This document shows positions 29,886 through 33,678 of a DNA stretch of 33,678 nucleotides, in pieces. Made by a program: the position numbers and the translations under genes. Origin of the DNA: Hydrotalea sp. (GTDB lineage Bacteria; Bacteroidota; Bacteroidia; Chitinophagales; Chitinophagaceae); contig JAKRSC010000031.1 of NCBI GenBank assembly GCA_022402565.1, forward strand, positions 67,524 through 101,201. Direction: 5' to 3'. How positions within the stretch are numbered: position 1 is the first letter of the stretch; each line of letters begins with the position of its first letter. The notes under the pieces were generated by a model, which was not told the DNA's origin, made no database searches, and worked only from the letters and a program-made list of their open reading frames with translations.

Positions 29886-30869
29886 TTGACTACAGCAAGA
29901 GAAAATTTTAAATTCCAACGATGGATCACCTTATTGAGTGTGGTTCTATTCTCTATTAAAATTGCTGCATATTATCTCACTGGATCGCTTTCAATATTTT
30001 CTGATGCACTAGAAAGCATTATCAATATCGTTGCTGGTTTTATTGGCTTGTACAGTTTATATGTTGTAGCGCAGCCTAGCGATCAAGAACATCCGTATGG
30101 TCATGGTAAAGCTGAATATATATCGGCTGCTATTGAAGGTGCAATGGTTTTTGGTGCAGGGGTCATTATTCTATATCAAGTTGTTATTAGTTTTTTTAAA
30201 CAGACAACCCTTCATCAACTTGATTGGGGAATTGGACTAATTGGAGTAACAGCAGTTATCAACTTTTTAGCTGGTTGGTATAGTATACAATTAGGCAAAA
30301 AAAATCACTCATTAGCTCTTCAAGCCAGCGGAAAACATTTACAAACAGACACATATTCTACTATTGGTGTTGTAGCTGGAGTAGCAATTATGCAAATAAC
30401 ACACTTGTTTTGGCTTGATAAGGTAATTGCCATAATCATGAGCATTTGGATTATGTATTCTGGCTATCAAATATTAAGACAATCAATTGCTGGAATTATG
30501 GATGAAGCAGACTTAGTTTTACTAAGACGATTTGTAGAAGTGATCAATAAAAACAGAACCCACAACTGGATTGATTTGCATAATTTAAGAGTGATTAAAT
30601 ATGGTAGCAAACTCCATATTGATTGTCACCTTACGCTTCCTTGGTACCTCAATCTACAAGAAGCACATGCAGAAATAGAAGCACTAAGCCAAGTAGTTAC
30701 CAATGAAATGGAACATTCAGTTGAATGGTTTATTCATACCGATCCATGTATTCCAAGTAGCTGTAGTATTTGTTTAAAAGAAGATTGTTCAGAGAGAAAA
30801 AATACCTTCCAAAGTAAAATTGAATGGACTTTGGACAACACGCTTAAAAACGAAAAACACGGACTTTAA
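29886..30869 (+). CDS. Cation diffusion facilitator (CDF) metal efflux transporter
   Basis: A 327-residue CDF protein with about six membrane helices and a cytoplasmic domain. SDALESIINIV (D40) and HPYGHGKAEY lie in the first half, and HLQTDTYSTIGVVAG (His and Asp) in helix 5 of the transport site. One classic site-A Asp reads Ser (position 44). The C-terminal tail has a Cys cluster, CIPSSCSICLKEDC, likely to bind metal. It begins with TTG only 2 nt after the sod stop; no in-frame ATG occurs before the transport motifs, so TTG is used. Adjacency suggests a shared role in metal and oxidative stress. Confidence 0.85.
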   Translation: MTTARENFKFQRWITLLSVVLFSIKIAAYYLTGSLSIFSDALESIINIVAGFIGLYSLYVVAQPSDQEHPYGHGKAEYISAAIEGAMVFGAGVIILYQVVISFFKQTTLHQLDWGIGLIGVTAVINFLAGWYSIQLGKKNHSLALQASGKHLQTDTYSTIGVVAGVAIMQITHLFWLDKVIAIIMSIWIMYSGYQILRQSIAGIMDEADLVLLRRFVEVINKNRTHNWIDLHNLRVIKYGSKLHIDCHLTLPWYLNLQEAHAEIEALSQVVTNEMEHSVEWFIHTDPCIPSSCSICLKEDCSERKNTFQSKIEWTLDNTLKNEKHGL

Positions 30870-30883
30870 CTGCCAAAATAGAC

Positions 30884-30934
30884 TCAGCCTTTGCACTTCC
30901 TTCCGAAAAACTCGGTTGGATTTACAAAGGCTGA
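30884..30934. repeat. 10-bp inverted repeat, possible structured RNA or 3' UTR hairpin
   Basis: TCAGCCTTTG and CAAAGGCTGA flank a 31-nt loop that can itself fold (CCGA/TCGG). It lies 15 nt past the CDF stop, in a 223-nt gap. No T tract follows directly, so it is not a simple terminator. Its function is unknown. The rest of the gap holds an AT-rich palindrome and the M20 promoter region. Confidence 0.6.
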
Positions 30935-30988
30935 TAGATGCATAGAAAAGCAATCGTGGTGCGAATCTAAAAAAACATTTCATTCATT

Positions 30989-31013
30989 ATGTTAATGATA
31001 AACAAATTAACAT
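30989..31013. promoter_or_regulatory. AT-rich palindrome (ATGTTAAT-N9-ATTAACAT), operator candidate
   Basis: Two perfect 8-base half sites separated by 9 nt, about 80 nt before the M20 dipeptidase ATG. Symmetric TTAAT half sites of this kind are typical of dimeric regulator sites, but AT-rich palindromes also arise by chance. Confidence 0.4.
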
Positions 31014-31067
31014 TAAATCTTAAACAAGACTCATATAAATGAAGCGCCTTCAGTTACTTCAATTCAC

Positions 31068-31075
31068 TATATTCG
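31068..31075 (+). promoter_or_regulatory. Possible -7 element (TATATTCG) of the M20 dipeptidase gene
   Basis: TATATTCG lies 17 nt before the ATG at 31093 and differs from TAnnTTTG at one position. No TTG at -33. Confidence 0.4.
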
Positions 31076-31092
31076 CCCCATAAAATTGTGCT

Positions 31093-32463
31093 ATGGAACA
31101 GTGGAAATCATACCAAAAAGCCCATCAAGAAAGGTTTTTACAAGAATTAATAGATCTACTTCGTATACCAAGTGTGAGTGCTAGAAGTGAGCACAAAAAT
31201 GATATGTTAGCTTGTGCTAAAGCTGTACAAACACATTTGACAAATGCCGGTGCAGATAAAGCGGAAATTTTTGAAACTCCGGGTCACCCTATTGTTTTTG
31301 GAGAAAAGATGGTAGATGCAAGTTTACCAACAGTTTTGGTATATGGACATTACGATGTTCAACCTCCTGATCCAATTGAATTATGGAAATCTGGACCTTT
31401 TGAACCGAGAATTGAAGATGGAAAAATTTTTGCAAGAGGTGCTTGTGACGATAAAGGTCAGTTTTTCATGCACATAAAAGCGCTGGAAACTATGCATGCT
31501 TGTGGAACATTTCCATGCAATATTAAATTTCTTATTGAGGGGGAAGAAGAAGTTGGCAGTCCTAACCTGGCAACATTTGTAAAGAATAATCAAGCACTTC
31601 TCAAATCAGATGTTATCTTAATCAGTGATACTGCAATGCTCAGTTTAGAAACACCAAGCATTGACATAGGCGTTAGAGGTTTAAGTTATATTGAAGTGGA
31701 AGTAACAGGGCCAAACAGAGATTTGCATAGTGGCGTTTACGGTGGTGCGGTAGCAAATCCAATTACAATGCTAGCGAAAATGATTGCAAGCTGTCACGAT
31801 GAAAACAACCATATTACTATTCCAGGATTTTATGACGACGTAGTAGAAAGCTCTGCTGCTGAAAGAGCTAAGATGGCTGAAGCGCCTCATGATGATACTG
31901 AATATGCAAAAGACCTTGGGGTAAAGGCTCTTTGGGGTGAAAAGGGTTATTCAACAAATGAAAGAACCGGTATTCGTCCAACTCTTGAACTAAACGGAAT
32001 ATGGGGAGGTTACATTGGTGAAGGGTCTAAAACTGTTCTTCCATCAAAAGCGTATGCTAAAATTTCTACAAGATTAGTCCCAAATCAAAGTAGTAAAAAA
32101 ATTACTGAATTACTGATTCAACATTTTGAATCTATAGCTCCAGAAGGTGTAATTGTTAAAGCAACTGAACACCATGGAGGTGAACCATATATGACCCCTA
32201 TTGATAGCTTAGAATATCAAGCCGCAGAAAAAGCTATTGAAGCAACATTTGGGAAAAAGCCAATTCCAGTGAGAGGTGGAGGAAGCATTCCTATTTGCGC
32301 ATTATTTGAACAAGAACTAGGAATAAAAATAGTATTCATGGGCTTTGGGTTAGATAGCGATAACCTTCACAGCCCGAATGAAAAATATGATATTCAAAAC
32401 TTCTATAAAGGCATCGAAACAATTCCTTATTTCCATCATTTTTATGCTGAACTGAAAAAATAA
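31093..32463 (+). CDS. M20-family dipeptidase
   Basis: A 456-residue zinc metallopeptidase. Metal-binding segments are YGHYDVQPPDP (His, Asp), RGACDDKGQ with the bridging Asp, and IEGEEEVGS with the catalytic Glu pair. The last metal His is in NLHSPNEK near the C-terminus. The lid/dimerisation domain carries LELNGIWGGYIGEG. It resembles cytosolic dipeptidases of the carnosinase/CNDP group and has no signal peptide. It likely hydrolyses dipeptides. It is 14 nt before an S4-domain gene and probably in the same operon. Confidence 0.92.
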   Translation: MEQWKSYQKAHQERFLQELIDLLRIPSVSARSEHKNDMLACAKAVQTHLTNAGADKAEIFETPGHPIVFGEKMVDASLPTVLVYGHYDVQPPDPIELWKSGPFEPRIEDGKIFARGACDDKGQFFMHIKALETMHACGTFPCNIKFLIEGEEEVGSPNLATFVKNNQALLKSDVILISDTAMLSLETPSIDIGVRGLSYIEVEVTGPNRDLHSGVYGGAVANPITMLAKMIASCHDENNHITIPGFYDDVVESSAAERAKMAEAPHDDTEYAKDLGVKALWGEKGYSTNERTGIRPTLELNGIWGGYIGEGSKTVLPSKAYAKISTRLVPNQSSKKITELLIQHFESIAPEGVIVKATEHHGGEPYMTPIDSLEYQAAEKAIEATFGKKPIPVRGGGSIPICALFEQELGIKIVFMGFGLDSDNLHSPNEKYDIQNFYKGIETIPYFHHFYAELKK

Positions 32464-32477
32464 TTTCGCTTCTTGTA

Positions 32478-32870
32478 ATGCAGCAGCAAAAAGAAAAATT
32501 AAGAATCGACAAATATTTGTGGGCTATTCGTTTATTTAAAACAAGAAGCCAAGCAGCAGATGCATGTGATCATGGAAAAGTAAAAATGGAAGGTGTTTCA
32601 GTTAAACCTGCAAGAGCTGTTGGAATTGGCGATGTATATGAAGTAAAAACCGAAGCGAGAAAATGGGTTATTGAAGTAACAGGACTAATGCAATCAAGGG
32701 GACCATATAGTGAAGCTATTAAACATTATAAAGACATTACACCCCCAGAAGCGTTGGATGCAGTTCAGTTTCAAGCTTCCTCTTTTCATACTGGCAAACG
32801 CTTAAGTAAAGTTGGTCGCCCAACTAAAAAAGAGAGAAGAGATTTAGATGGATTTATGGATATCCCTTAG
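32478..32870 (+). CDS. S4-domain RNA-binding protein (Hsp15/HslR-like)
   Basis: A 130-residue protein with an S4 RNA-binding domain at residues about 8-70 (LRIDKYLWAIRLFKTRSQAADACDHGKV) and a basic C-terminal tail containing GRPTKKERRDLDGF. Hsp15 recycles stalled 50S subunits that carry a nascent chain. The GRPTKKERR tail is typical of this group. It follows the M20 gene by 14 nt, and its TAG stop shares two bases with the TAA stop of the convergent epimerase gene. Confidence 0.88.
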   Translation: MQQQKEKLRIDKYLWAIRLFKTRSQAADACDHGKVKMEGVSVKPARAVGIGDVYEVKTEARKWVIEVTGLMQSRGPYSEAIKHYKDITPPEALDAVQFQASSFHTGKRLSKVGRPTKKERRDLDGFMDIP

Positions 32871-33678
32871 CTTTTTTTTAGAAGATTTGTAAGAGCTCCT
32901 TCAAGCTTACCAAAAGAAAAATCAAATCCTGTTGACTGAATCTTTTTTGAACTAACAGTTGTGCTTTTCAGTACTTCAACACTCATCTCTCCAAGAATTA
33001 ACTTAAGTGCGAAAGATGGTGCATATACTGGAATGTAAAAATTTCCTCTTAGTATTTTCGCTATAGCTAATGTCATCTCTTTATTTGAAACGGGATTTGG
33101 AGCAACTGCATTAAAAACACCCTGCATGTGACTATTTTTCGATGCATATAAAATCATATTAGATAGATCATCTAAATGAATCCAACTTATTTTTTGTCTT
33201 CCAGAACCTAATATAGCCGCCAAACCAAATTTTACTGGTTTTATAAACTCCTTTAATGCACCTCCAGAAGGATGCAATACAATACCAATTCTTAACTTAA
33301 CTAAGCGAATTCCAAGATTTGCAATTCCAGATACGCTTTCTTCCCATTTCAAGCAAGTCTCACCTAAAAAATCGTCATAAACAGCATCCGTTTCTACAAA
33401 TCCACTTTTATTAGTTGCAGTATCTGGACCATACCACCCTATGGCCGATGCACTTATAAACGCTTGAACATGATGCGTGTTAGATTGAAGGGAGCGCACC
33501 AATAATTCACCTCCTTGGATTCTACTATTAGCAATCTCTAATTTTCTTTCTTTTGTCCATCTTTTATCGGCAACACCCGCACCAGCTAAATGAATAACAT
33601 AATCAGCCCTATCCCAAATGCTACTATCTATTTCACCTTTAGAAGGATTCCAATATGCATATGTAAGTCCATCTTTTG
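32867..33678 (-). CDS. TIGR01777-type NAD(P)-binding epimerase, 5' end outside the window
   Basis: This is the C-terminal part (about 270 residues) of an extended SDR protein of the TIGR01777/YfcH group. In-frame coding continues past 33502 to the window edge: the start found at 33502 is an internal TTG. Before it, YWNPSKGEIDSSIWDRADY, VIHLAGAGVADKRWT and EIANSRIQ match the family. Later parts are ISASAIGWYGP and the C-terminal LILGEMSVEVLKS. The NAD-binding GxxGxxG and the start codon lie beyond base 33678. The natural substrate of this family is unknown. It is convergent with the S4-domain gene. Confidence 0.87.
   Translation of the reverse strand, partial: KDGLTYAYWNPSKGEIDSSIWDRADYVIHLAGAGVADKRWTKERKLEIANSRIQGGELLVRSLQSNTHHVQAFISASAIGWYGPDTATNKSGFVETDAVYDDFLGETCLKWEESVSGIANLGIRLVKLRIGIVLHPSGGALKEFIKPVKFGLAAILGSGRQKISWIHLDDLSNMILYASKNSHMQGVFNAVAPNPVSNKEMTLAIAKILRGNFYIPVYAPSFALKLILGEMSVEVLKSTTVSSKKIQSTGFDFSFGKLEGALTNLLKKS

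Overview
The window reads as a chromosomal segment from a member of the Bacteroidota, most likely a Chitinophagaceae-type aquatic or soil bacterium. The signs are a low GC content, recurring promoters of the TTG-N19/20-TAnnTTTG type placed only about 5-30 nt before start codons, almost no Shine-Dalgarno sequences, fused alpha/beta 2-oxoacid dehydrogenase E1 proteins, an S16 protein with a long acidic/alanine-rich tail, and DUF1573 and START-like proteins. The family placement is an inference; the phylum is well supported. Nothing looks like a prophage, insertion sequence or CRISPR array.

Layout. 1-211: elongator tRNA-Met (minus strand) followed by a decayed tandem copy, each with its own copy of the same terminator. 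264-8570: mostly minus-strand housekeeping genes: a fused E1 with an upstream FAH-family hydrolase, pth, rplY, prs, then divergent radC, then a second and longer fused E1. 8728-12245 (plus): two translationally coupled DUF1573 proteins, a PLP aminotransferase and an ammonium transporter. 12250-19150 (minus) plus 19161-20285 (plus): a glycan synthesis locus. 20350-22852 (plus): lysA, an MlaF-like ATPase and a thioredoxin-like protein. 22849-25789 (minus): thioesterase, rimM, rpsP and ffh. 25881-33678: TlpA-like protein, START-like protein, an unknown protein, an LptF/G permease, a Tat-exported superoxide dismutase paired with a CDF metal transporter, an M20 dipeptidase, an S4 RNA-binding protein and the 3' part of a TIGR01777-type epimerase that runs off the window.

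The most interesting region is 12250-20285. A membrane histidine kinase, a BcsB-family periplasmic protein, a processive GT2 synthase fused to a degenerate type II secretion ATPase N-terminal (MshEN-like) domain, and a polytopic protein resembling GT-C transferases form one operon. A secreted GH5 glucanase starts 10 bp away in the opposite direction. The logic resembles cellulose synthesis (BcsA/BcsB plus an endoglucanase), but the PilZ domain, BcsC, BcsQ and GH8 BcsZ are all missing. The sensor is a kinase, and the cyclic-di-GMP-type module appears to have lost its ligand residues. I regard it as a candidate variant beta-glucan synthesis and secretion system; the polymer is unknown.

Secondary points of interest are the tRNA pseudogene with a GC-rich hairpin in its variable region, terminators that split the usual rpsP-rimM and rplY-pth pairs, an ffh terminator that shares bases with the rpsP -33 box, and the sod-CDF gene pair.
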